DNA from: Schleiferiaceae bacterium
GTDB lineage: Bacteria > Bacteroidota > Bacteroidia > Flavobacteriales > Schleiferiaceae
Length of the DNA: 13,035 nucleotides
Direction of reading: 5' to 3'
Assembly: GCA_023260615.1 (NCBI GenBank)
Contig: JALQUY010000037.1
Span: 1-13,035 of the forward strand
Part shown: one piece after another, positions 6,795 to 13,035 of the stretch
How the letters are laid out: each line of letters starts with the position of its first letter
Numbering within the stretch: the stretch's first letter is position 1
Notes under the pieces: model-generated
The model's database searches: none
The model's input: the letters and a program-made list of their open reading frames with translations, nothing else
Told to the model about the DNA's origin: nothing
Program-made: the position numbers and the translations under genes

Positions 6795-6801
6795 AGTTTT
6801 A
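6794..6801 (+). promoter_or_regulatory. Candidate -7 element for the serS operon
   Basis: TAGTTTTA matches TAnnTTTG at five of the six defined bases (final G is A). It overlaps the terminator T tract and ends 4 bp before the serS ATG at 6806. If used, the serS message would be almost leaderless, like the ctaA and transporter messages in this window. No TTG at -33 spacing is visible. Alternatively, serS may depend on readthrough of the terminator. Confidence 0.4.
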
Positions 6802-6805
6802 CACG

Positions 6806-8083
6806 ATGCTACAACTCACCACTATTCGTCAAGACGCCGAGGGCGTCATCGCCGCGCTGGCCAAGCGCAACTTGGACGCGCGTCCTGCCGTGGAAGCCTT
6901 GCTTGCCCTGAACGAGCAGCGCCGCCACCTCCAAGCGGAGACCGAGAACCAGCAAGCCGAGGCCAACCGCCTCGCCAAAGCCATTGGCCAGTTGTTCCGA
7001 GAAGGCAAGGCCGGCGAAGCCGATGCCCTCAAAGCCGAAAGCGCCGCGATCAAAGAGCGTTTGACGCAGCTTGCGGCCGATTTGCACGCCTTGGAAGAGC
7101 AAGAGCGCGCCCAGTTGGTCGCCTTGCCCAATACGCCGCATGCGTCTGTGCCTGCGGGCAAATCGGCGGAAGACAATGAAGTGGTGCGGACCTGGGGTTC
7201 GGCGCCGGACCTCGGAGAAGGGCATGTGCCGCACTGGGAGTTGACGGAAAAGTACAAGCTCATTGACTTTGAGCGCGGCGTGAAGATCACGGGTGCGGGA
7301 TTTCCGGTCTACACGGGTCAGGGTGCGCGGTTGCAGCGCGCGTTGATCCAGTTCTTTTTGGACCGAAACACCGCCGCCGGTTACCTGGAAGTTCAGCCTC
7401 CGCACTTTATCAATGAGGCGTCTGGATTTGGAACGGGCCAATTGCCCGACAAAGAAGGCCAGATGTACCACATGACGGAGGACAATTTATTCGCCATTCC
7501 CACGGCAGAAGTCCCCGTGACCAATTTGCTGCGTGACGAGATTGTCCCGGAAGCTGATCTGCCAATCAAAATGACGGCCTACAGCCCTTGCTTCCGCCGC
7601 GAGGCCGGCTCCTATGGCAAGGACGTGCGTGGGTTGAACCGCTTGCACCAGTTTGACAAGGTGGAAATCGTTTGCGTCGAGCATCCCCGCAAATCCTACG
7701 ACCGTTTGGAGGAGATGGTCGCGCACGTGGCGGGTCTATTGGAGGACCTTGGCTTGCACTACCGCATCCTGCGTTTGTGCGGCGGCGACATGGGCTTCAC
7801 CTCTGCCCTCACCTACGACTTCGAAGTGTGGTCTGCCGCACAGGAGCGCTGGTTGGAGGTTTCTTCGGTGTCCAACTTTGAGACCTTCCAGGCCAACCGC
7901 TTGATGCTTCGCTACCGCAGCACGGAGGACCAAAAGCCCCACCTGGCGCACACCTTGAACGGCTCCGCTTTGGCCTTGCCCCGCGTGGTGGCCGCCTTGC
8001 TGGAAAACAACCAAGGTCCCGACGGCATCGCCATTCCCGAAGTCTTGCGTTCGTACACGGGCTTTGACCGCATTACGGCATGA
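6806..8083 (+). CDS. serS: Serine--tRNA ligase
   Basis: This cytoplasmic enzyme charges tRNA-Ser (and tRNA-Sec where present) with serine. The 425-residue length is normal. Residues 1 to about 105 form the long helical hairpin that grips the tRNA variable arm, visible as heptad-like Ala/Leu/Glu sequence. The class II catalytic core follows, with motif 2 around F263-R264-R265-E266 (SPCFRREAGSYG) and motif 3 around residues 384-393 (LNGSALALPR). TAEVP near residue 233 is the usual active-site loop. The gene follows the rpmA terminator directly and leads a six-gene operon; its TGA overlaps the ATG of the next gene (ATGA). Confidence 0.98.
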   Translation: MLQLTTIRQDAEGVIAALAKRNLDARPAVEALLALNEQRRHLQAETENQQAEANRLAKAIGQLFREGKAGEADALKAESAAIKERLTQLAADLHALEEQERAQLVALPNTPHASVPAGKSAEDNEVVRTWGSAPDLGEGHVPHWELTEKYKLIDFERGVKITGAGFPVYTGQGARLQRALIQFFLDRNTAAGYLEVQPPHFINEASGFGTGQLPDKEGQMYHMTEDNLFAIPTAEVPVTNLLRDEIVPEADLPIKMTAYSPCFRREAGSYGKDVRGLNRLHQFDKVEIVCVEHPRKSYDRLEEMVAHVAGLLEDLGLHYRILRLCGGDMGFTSALTYDFEVWSAAQERWLEVSSVSNFETFQANRLMLRYRSTEDQKPHLAHTLNGSALALPRVVAALLENNQGPDGIAIPEVLRSYTGFDRITA

Positions 8084-8616
8084 AAAAGGCCTGGATGCTC
8101 CTAGGACTGTTGGCAGCGGTAGGCTGCTCCTTCCCCTATGAAGACGACCTGACTGCCTTGGAGGCGGATACGCAATCGGCGTTGACTGCCCTTCAAAGTC
8201 TCTACGAAGAGGGGATTGAGGCGGATTACGCGGATTTGGAGCGTCACGCCTCCATTGCCCGAACGAAGCGCTTTGATTCGGTCCATGAACCCTATTTCCG
8301 CAACGAATTTGAGGTGCTCAAGTACCACTACCGCCAAACGAGCCGATGGTTTGAACTGCAGTCCTATGCCGAATGGGAAGCGCAGCTCATCTACGGTTTG
8401 GAGCAAGTGCAAGCCTTGAAGCACGACGCCGAAAAGGGATTGATCGAGGAGGAAGCCCTCCGAGAGGCCCTGGAAAACGAGAAAAACGCCCTGCTGCCGC
8501 TCATCGCTGAAGTGGAAACCAGCTGTGCTGCCATGCGCGAATTAATGGCCGAACACGACAGCCTCGATACCCATTGGCAAGTGATGTGGGATCGCTGGGA
8601 AAACCCGAACTTGTAA
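8080..8616 (+). CDS. Small lipoprotein of unknown function
   Basis: I do not recognise a named family. The 178-residue product begins with a type II signal peptide and lipobox (LLAAVGC, lipidated C16). The mature 163 residues look almost wholly alpha-helical and acidic, with many Glu/Gln/Ala/Leu positions compatible with a coiled-coil hairpin. There is a second half (about 115-160) of Glu/Leu-rich heptads and few aromatic clusters apart from W87, W94 and the C-terminal W-rich end. It should be anchored in the inner or outer membrane, facing the periplasm. Translation is coupled to serS by an ATGA overlap, and only two bases separate it from the DUF4286 gene. Nothing in the sequence gives its role. 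Confidence 0.85.
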   Translation: MKKAWMLLGLLAAVGCSFPYEDDLTALEADTQSALTALQSLYEEGIEADYADLERHASIARTKRFDSVHEPYFRNEFEVLKYHYRQTSRWFELQSYAEWEAQLIYGLEQVQALKHDAEKGLIEEEALREALENEKNALLPLIAEVETSCAAMRELMAEHDSLDTHWQVMWDRWENPNL

Positions 8617-8618
8617 GC

Positions 8619-8933
8619 ATGTACATCTACAACGTCACGATCAACATCGACGACAGCGTCCACGAAGAATGGAAGGGCTGGATGATGGGCGTGCACATCC
8701 CCGAAGTTTTGGCCACGGGCCTCTTTCAGGATTGCCGCTTTACCCGCGTGATGGTGGACGAAGAGTCCGGCACCACCTACTCCATCCAGTACCGCTTCAA
8801 AGACATGGTGGACTTTCAGCTCTACCAGCAGATGTACGCGCCGGCGCTCCAGGCCAAAACCAAAGAACGCTACGAAGGCAAATTTGTCGCCTTCCGCACC
8901 CTGTTAGAACTCATCGACGAACAAACCCCTTGA
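8619..8933 (+). CDS. DUF4286 family protein
   Basis: The 104-residue soluble product begins MYIYNVTINIDDSVHEEWKGWM and contains HIPEVLATGLF and the SIQYRF segment, which I recognise as the DUF4286 family of Bacteroidota. The fold is expected to be a small ferredoxin-like alpha/beta domain; the function is not known. I chose the ATG at 8619, two bases after the preceding stop, because the family starts at MYIYN; the frame is open farther upstream (to 8574) but that part overlaps the lipoprotein gene. Only four bases separate it from the peptidase gene downstream. Confidence 0.9.
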   Translation: MYIYNVTINIDDSVHEEWKGWMMGVHIPEVLATGLFQDCRFTRVMVDEESGTTYSIQYRFKDMVDFQLYQQMYAPALQAKTKERYEGKFVAFRTLLELIDEQTP

Positions 8934-8937
8934 ACGC

Positions 8938-11025
8938 ATGAAAAACGCTTTTCTTTTTACGGCGGCTCTCGCCACCCTCTCCTTGGGCGCACAAGCCCAG
9001 TCCGATCAAGCTTCCGGCAAGACCGAAGTCATGACTCCCCAAAAATTGTGGGAGCTCGGTCGCGTCAGCTTGGACGACGTCAGTGAAAACGGCCTCGTTC
9101 TCTATGGGGTGTCCCACTACGATACCGACGCCAACCGCGGCAACCGCGACCTCTACATTGGAGAGATTGCTTCCGGTGAACTCTCCGTGCTGCGCGAGAC
9201 CAAAGCCAGCGAATACGGCGCCTTCTTCCTCCGCGGCGGCGAGCGCATTGGCTATTTCACCGGCGGCCAACTCTGGCTAGACAAGGTGAACGATCCGTCC
9301 TACCAGCCCGTCCCCCTGACCTCTGTTGAAGGCGGCATGGGCGATGCTAAAGTCATTGAATTAAACGACGGCCGTTTGCTGGTCACCTTCGTAACACGCG
9401 TGCAATTGGACCAAACGCCTGCGGAGCGCCACCCCGAGGCCCCCAAGGCCAACTACGCGGTCTACGACGACCTCATGTACCGCCACTGGGACAGCTGGAC
9501 GGATTACTCCTACAACCACATCGCCTACATGGTGGTGGACCCCACCAAAACCACAGCAACCGGCAAGTTTACGGACATCATGGCCGGCGAAAAGGCGCAC
9601 AGCCCCCTCCCTCCTTTTGGCGGCGCCGAAAGCTTTGACGTAAGCCCCGACGGCCGCTTCATCGTCTACGCCAGCAAGAAAGTGGAGAGCGGCAAGGAGT
9701 TCGCCTTGCACACCGATAGCAAGCTCTACCTCTACGACCGCGAGACCGGACGCACCAGCACCTTGAACGGTTTGGACGGCTACGATAGCCACCCCAGCTT
9801 CTCCCCAGACGGCAAGTGGCTGGCCTTTGTCGCCATGCCGGAAGACGGCTACGAAAGCGACGTCAACCAACTCTACATCGTGGACGTGGCTTCTGCCGGC
9901 GAAAAGCGCGCATTGCAGCCTGTGGTTTCGGCCGAATACATCAACGATTTCAAGTGGATCTCCACCTCGAGCATCATCTTCAATGAGAGCACCCAAGGCA
10001 CGCAGCAGCTGCGCCGTTTGGACCTGATGACCGGCAAAAATGGGCTGGCCGCCAAAAAGGTGACCTCTTTGACCTCCGGCGACTACAACTACGGCGGATT
10101 TGGCGTTTGGGGCAACTCGGTGATTGCGGAGCGTCAGGACCAAAACCACGCCACCGAACTCTTCCACCTCAACGCCAAAAAAGAAGTAGCGCCCGGTGCA
10201 TTTACCGTGGAGAATGCGGACCTCTACAGCCAACTCGCCATGGGCGACATCCAAAAGCGCTGGATCAAAACCAGCGACGGCGGTAGCATGTTGACCTGGG
10301 TCTTCTTGCCCCCCAACTTTGACCCCGAAAAGAAATACCCCACCCTGCTCTACTGCCAGGGCGGTCCCCAGAGCGCCGTGAGCGCCTTCTACAGCTACCG
10401 CTGGAACTTCCAGTTGATGGCGGCCCAAGGCTACATCGTGGTTGCTCCCAACCGCCACGGCGTGCCCGGATTCGGCAAGGAGTGGAACGAGCAAATCTCC
10501 CAAGATTGGGGCGGTCAAGCCATGCGCGACTACCTCGCAGCCATTGACACGGTGGCCAAAGAGTCCTACGTCGACGCCAACAACCTCGGCGCTGTGGGCG
10601 CTTCCTACGGGGGGTATTCGGTCTATATGCTCGCCGGCATTCATGAGAACCGCTTCAAGGCCCTCATCAGCCACTGCGGCCTCTTTGACATGAAGAGCTG
10701 GTACCTCACCACCGAAGAACTTTTCTTCGCCAATAAGGACATCGGCGGCCCGTACTGGACGGCTGACGTGCCCAAAGCGTACAACGACTACAACCCCATG
10801 AACTTTGTACAGAACTGGACGGCGCCCTTGCTCGTGATTCACGGGGGCAACGACTTCCGAGTTCCCGTGAACCAAGGTATGGAGGCCTACCAAGCGGCCC
10901 AACTGCGCGGCATTCCTTCGCGCTTCCTCTACTTCCCCGAGGAAGGCCACTGGGTGCTCAGCCCCCAAAATGGCTTGGTATGGCACGCGGAGTTCTTCTC
11001 CTGGTTGGACAAGTGGCTGAAATAA
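8938..11025 (+). CDS. Exported prolyl-oligopeptidase family (S9) serine peptidase, DPP5-like
   Basis: The 695-residue product has a signal peptide (cleavage near residue 21, AQAQ). The N-terminal half is a beta-propeller with TolB/WD-like strands (for example SPDGRFIVYAS, SPDGKWLAFVA). Residues about 450-695 form the alpha/beta-hydrolase domain. The catalytic triad is S556 (GASYGG), D639 (HGGNDFR) and H671 (EEGHW); spacings of 83 and 32 residues fit S9C enzymes such as Porphyromonas DPP5, which removes N-terminal dipeptides, preferring Ala or hydrophobic P1 residues. It should act in the periplasm on peptides brought in from outside. It is the fourth gene of the serS operon. Substrate preference is inferred from similarity; a different S9 subfamily is possible. 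Confidence 0.92.
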   Translation: MKNAFLFTAALATLSLGAQAQSDQASGKTEVMTPQKLWELGRVSLDDVSENGLVLYGVSHYDTDANRGNRDLYIGEIASGELSVLRETKASEYGAFFLRGGERIGYFTGGQLWLDKVNDPSYQPVPLTSVEGGMGDAKVIELNDGRLLVTFVTRVQLDQTPAERHPEAPKANYAVYDDLMYRHWDSWTDYSYNHIAYMVVDPTKTTATGKFTDIMAGEKAHSPLPPFGGAESFDVSPDGRFIVYASKKVESGKEFALHTDSKLYLYDRETGRTSTLNGLDGYDSHPSFSPDGKWLAFVAMPEDGYESDVNQLYIVDVASAGEKRALQPVVSAEYINDFKWISTSSIIFNESTQGTQQLRRLDLMTGKNGLAAKKVTSLTSGDYNYGGFGVWGNSVIAERQDQNHATELFHLNAKKEVAPGAFTVENADLYSQLAMGDIQKRWIKTSDGGSMLTWVFLPPNFDPEKKYPTLLYCQGGPQSAVSAFYSYRWNFQLMAAQGYIVVAPNRHGVPGFGKEWNEQISQDWGGQAMRDYLAAIDTVAKESYVDANNLGAVGASYGGYSVYMLAGIHENRFKALISHCGLFDMKSWYLTTEELFFANKDIGGPYWTADVPKAYNDYNPMNFVQNWTAPLLVIHGGNDFRVPVNQGMEAYQAAQLRGIPSRFLYFPEEGHWVLSPQNGLVWHAEFFSWLDKWLK

Positions 11026-11039
11026 GCGCTTAGCCTTCC

Positions 11040-12296
11040 GTGGTCGACCAACTACAGCGTCCTGACTTTGTGGTCGGGACTTTGCCCAATGGGCTGCGGT
11101 GGATTCACCAGCAGGTGGCCTCGCCTACCGGTCACATTGGGATTTTGCTGCCTGTTGGTTCGCGCGATGAGGCACCGGAGGAGGAGGGTTTGGCCCATTT
11201 CATCGAGCACCTCCTCTTTAAGGGCACCACGCGCCGAAAGGCCTACCACATCCTCTCCCGCATCGAAGACGTGGGCGGCGAACTCAATGCCTACACCGGC
11301 AAGGAGGACACGACGCTCTACGCCAGTTTCTTGGTGCCCCACTATGGCCGTTCGATGGAACTCCTCTTCGACATTTTACAGAATGCTCGCTTCCCCGAAA
11401 AGGAAATCCCCAAGGAGAAGGACGTCATTCTGGACGAAATCGACTCCTACCGCGACAGCCCCTCGGAGCTCATCTTTGACGAATTTGACGCGCTCGTCTA
11501 TGGCGACCATCCTCTGGGCCGTAACATCCTAGGTACGGAAGACTCCGTTCCCACCTTTACCCGCGAGCAGGTGGTCAACTTTGTGCGCACTCATTACCGC
11601 CCGGAGCGCGCCGTGCTCTCCTCGGTGGGCGGCATTTCCGCCAAGCAGTTCGAACGCATGGCCCTCAAGTATGCCGCTTCCTGGACCGTCGATGGGCCTG
11701 TTGCTTCACGCTTGGCCGCCCCCGCTGCCCGGGTAGCCAGTGAACATCGGCCCATGGACATTCACCAATCGCATTTGGTCCTAGGCGGCGAAGGCATGCA
11801 CGTCCACCACGACGATTTGACCGCCATGGTCCTCCTGAACAACTTGCTGGGCGGTCCCGCGATGAACTCGCGATTGAATTTGAACATTCGGGAACGTCAC
11901 GGCATTGCCTACCACATCGAGAGTTTCTTCAATCCCTACAGCGACACCGGCCTTTGGGGCGTCTATGCAGGCACCGACGGTGAAACGATGGACCGCTGCC
12001 ACAGCCTCATCTTGCGCGAATTGAAGCAGCTCCGCGACAAAAGGCTCGGCAGTCTTCAATTCAACAAGGCGAAAACGCAGCTCATGGGCCAAATGGCACT
12101 CGCCCAAGAAAGCAACGGCTCCCTCATGACCGCCCTGGGCAAATCCCTCATGACCTTCAACCGTGTGGACACGTTTGGCGAAATGGCCACCAAAGTGGAC
12201 CGCGTTACGCCCGCACAGCTTCAAGAAGTAGCGAACCGAATCTTTGACCCCAACCGCATCAGCGAACTCCGCTTTGTCCCCACCGAATCGGACTAA
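11040..12296 (+). CDS. M16-family zinc peptidase, probably cytoplasmic
   Basis: The 418-residue product has the intact motif H53-F-I-E56-H57 and third ligand E133 (LDEIDSY), 76 residues after H57. It has no signal peptide and resembles the single-chain, MPP-beta/YmxG-like branch that acts as a homodimer on peptides in the cytoplasm. The start is GTG at 11040; an in-frame TAG at 11031 rules out a longer product, and the next residues lead to the usual TLPNGLR beginning. It lies 14 bases after the S9 peptidase and 11 bases before the methyltransferase. It is the third M16 gene in the window, and differs from the exported pair by its intact motif and cytosolic location. Confidence 0.93.
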   Translation: MVDQLQRPDFVVGTLPNGLRWIHQQVASPTGHIGILLPVGSRDEAPEEEGLAHFIEHLLFKGTTRRKAYHILSRIEDVGGELNAYTGKEDTTLYASFLVPHYGRSMELLFDILQNARFPEKEIPKEKDVILDEIDSYRDSPSELIFDEFDALVYGDHPLGRNILGTEDSVPTFTREQVVNFVRTHYRPERAVLSSVGGISAKQFERMALKYAASWTVDGPVASRLAAPAARVASEHRPMDIHQSHLVLGGEGMHVHHDDLTAMVLLNNLLGGPAMNSRLNLNIRERHGIAYHIESFFNPYSDTGLWGVYAGTDGETMDRCHSLILRELKQLRDKRLGSLQFNKAKTQLMGQMALAQESNGSLMTALGKSLMTFNRVDTFGEMATKVDRVTPAQLQEVANRIFDPNRISELRFVPTESD

Positions 12297-12307
12297 CTTG
12301 CCCCTCT

Positions 12308-12946
12308 ATGGAATTCCTCCCTCCCCATATTGATGCTTACGCCGGTGAATTCACCGCGCCCCACAGCGAAACCCTCGCGGCGCTCGAGCGCGAAACCTGG
12401 CAAGAAGTCCTCATGCCGCGCATGCTCAGCGGCCACCAACAGGGCCGTTTTCTAAGTTTGATTTCGCACCTTTTGCGCCCCACGCGCGTCTTGGAAATCG
12501 GCACCTACACCGGCTATTCCGCCCTCTGCATGGCCGAAGGCCTCGCCGACGGCGGAATCATCCACACCATCGACATCAACGCCGAACTCCGTCCGCGCAT
12601 CTTGCGCTTCATGGAGAAGGCTGGCTTTTCGGACCGTATCCACCTGCACATCGGCAATGCGCTGGAAATAGTTCCAACCTTGGACGGACCTTGGGATCTT
12701 GTCTTCATTGACGCGGACAAGGAAAACTATTCCGCCTACTTTGACCTGGTGGTCGACCGCGTTCGTCCCGGCGGCTTGATTATCGCCGACAACGTTTTGT
12801 GGAGCGGCAAAGTGGCCGAACCCGAGCACCAAGACCACGAAACCGTAGGATTGCGCGCCTACAATGCCAAAATCGCCTCTGATCCCCGCGTCGAACACCA
12901 ACTTCTGCCCTTCCGGGATGGGTTGATGGTGGCGAGGAAGGTTTGA
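12308..12946 (+). CDS. SAM-dependent O-methyltransferase (class I, COMT-like)
   Basis: The 212-residue product is a complete member of the Methyltransf_3 (catechol/caffeoyl-CoA-type) family. The SAM-binding motif I is VLEIGTYTGYSA (61-72), followed by acidic D89 (TIDI). The likely divalent-metal ligands are D135 (IDADKENY), D161 and N162 (ADNVLWSG). Family members methylate a catechol-like hydroxyl with a metal ion; the actual acceptor here is unknown. It is the last gene of the operon and its TGA lies two bases from the convergent kdsB stop, with no room for a conventional terminator except the CTAG repeat. Confidence 0.93.
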   Translation: MEFLPPHIDAYAGEFTAPHSETLAALERETWQEVLMPRMLSGHQQGRFLSLISHLLRPTRVLEIGTYTGYSALCMAEGLADGGIIHTIDINAELRPRILRFMEKAGFSDRIHLHIGNALEIVPTLDGPWDLVFIDADKENYSAYFDLVVDRVRPGGLIIADNVLWSGKVAEPEHQDHETVGLRAYNAKIASDPRVEHQLLPFRDGLMVARKV

Positions 12947-12947
12947 C

Positions 12948-12964
12948 GCTAGAGGGCTAGCTTC
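12948..12964. repeat. Dispersed CTAG-octamer repeat at the kdsB 3' end
   Basis: Two CTAG octamers lie in 8-bp phase, CTAGAGGG (12949) then CTAGCTTC (12957). The 13-mer GCTAGAGGGCTAG at 12948-12960 is the reverse complement of sequence in the 43-bp repeat at 159-171, and CTAGCTTC also occurs there. The first CTAG provides the kdsB stop codon. The same element thus appears at both ends of the window, each time at a gene's 3' end. Confidence 0.8.
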
Positions 12965-13035
12965 CCCGCCAAAATCCGCACCTTTTCCAAATCCTCGGGG
13001 CTGTCCACCCCAATGCCTGCGGCTTTGACTTCCGC
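12949..13035 (-). CDS. kdsB: 3-deoxy-manno-octulosonate cytidylyltransferase (CMP-Kdo synthetase), C-terminal 28 residues only
   Basis: Only the 3' end of the gene is in the window; the rest lies beyond 13035. The minus strand encodes AEVKAAGIGVDSPEDLEKVR followed by ILAGKLAL and TAG. The segment GIGVDSPEDLEKVR is the characteristic end of KdsB, the cytoplasmic enzyme that activates Kdo with CTP for lipid A-core assembly. The final residues KLAL and the stop codon are encoded by the CTAG repeat at 12948-12964. It is convergent with the O-methyltransferase. The identification rests on a short fragment. Confidence 0.75.
   Translation of the reverse strand, partial: AEVKAAGIGVDSPEDLEKVRILAGKLAL

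Noticed and set aside
9361..10986. Open frame of 541 codons on the minus strand opposite the S9 peptidase gene
   Set aside because: It is an antisense shadow caused by GC-rich third positions. The translation is Val/Gly/His-rich low-complexity sequence with no recognisable domain, while the plus strand encodes a complete peptidase with its catalytic triad.

Overview
The window looks like chromosomal DNA from a Bacteroidota bacterium, most likely a fairly GC-rich member of the Flavobacteriia. The signs are TAnnTTTG-type -7 promoter elements, no clear Shine-Dalgarno sequences, a ribosomal protein L21 with a Lys/Ala-rich tail, a DUF4286 protein, a COX15-type haem A synthase, and paired periplasmic M16 peptidases. 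The genes are housekeeping genes. I see no transposase, integrase, phage, CRISPR, rRNA or tRNA gene.

Layout: (1) 1-280 is non-coding and rich in CTAG repeats. It lies just downstream of the minus-strand haem A synthase gene ctaA (273-1361). (2) ctaA diverges from an EamA/DMT-family transporter gene (1393-2265). Between them is a perfect palindrome made of two opposed TAnnTTTG elements, with both start codons only a few bases away. (3) A bidirectional terminator (about 2308-2334) separates the transporter from a convergent two-gene minus-strand operon. That operon encodes an exported active M16 peptidase (4451-5773) and an exported M16 partner that has lost the zinc-binding motif (2391-4451) and carries an extra C-terminal domain. 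(4) Divergent from that operon are rplU-rpmA (5985-6735), with their own promoter and a strong terminator. (5) Directly after this terminator begins a tightly packed six-gene plus-strand operon: serS, a small lipoprotein, a DUF4286 protein, an exported S9 (DPP5-like) peptidase, a cytoplasmic-type M16 peptidase, and a SAM-dependent O-methyltransferase (6806-12946). (6) The window ends in the convergent 3' end of kdsB on the minus strand.

The genes cover haem A synthesis for the terminal oxidase, translation (L21, L27, Ser-tRNA synthetase), extracytoplasmic peptide degradation (M16 pair, DPP5-like enzyme) and CMP-Kdo supply for LPS. The most unusual signal is not a gene. It is a family of CTAGNNNN octamers phased at exactly 8 bp, interleaved with small GC-rich hairpins, which lies at the 3' ends of two different genes (ctaA and kdsB) and contains their stop codons. 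I did not find a clear new multi-gene defence or metabolic system.
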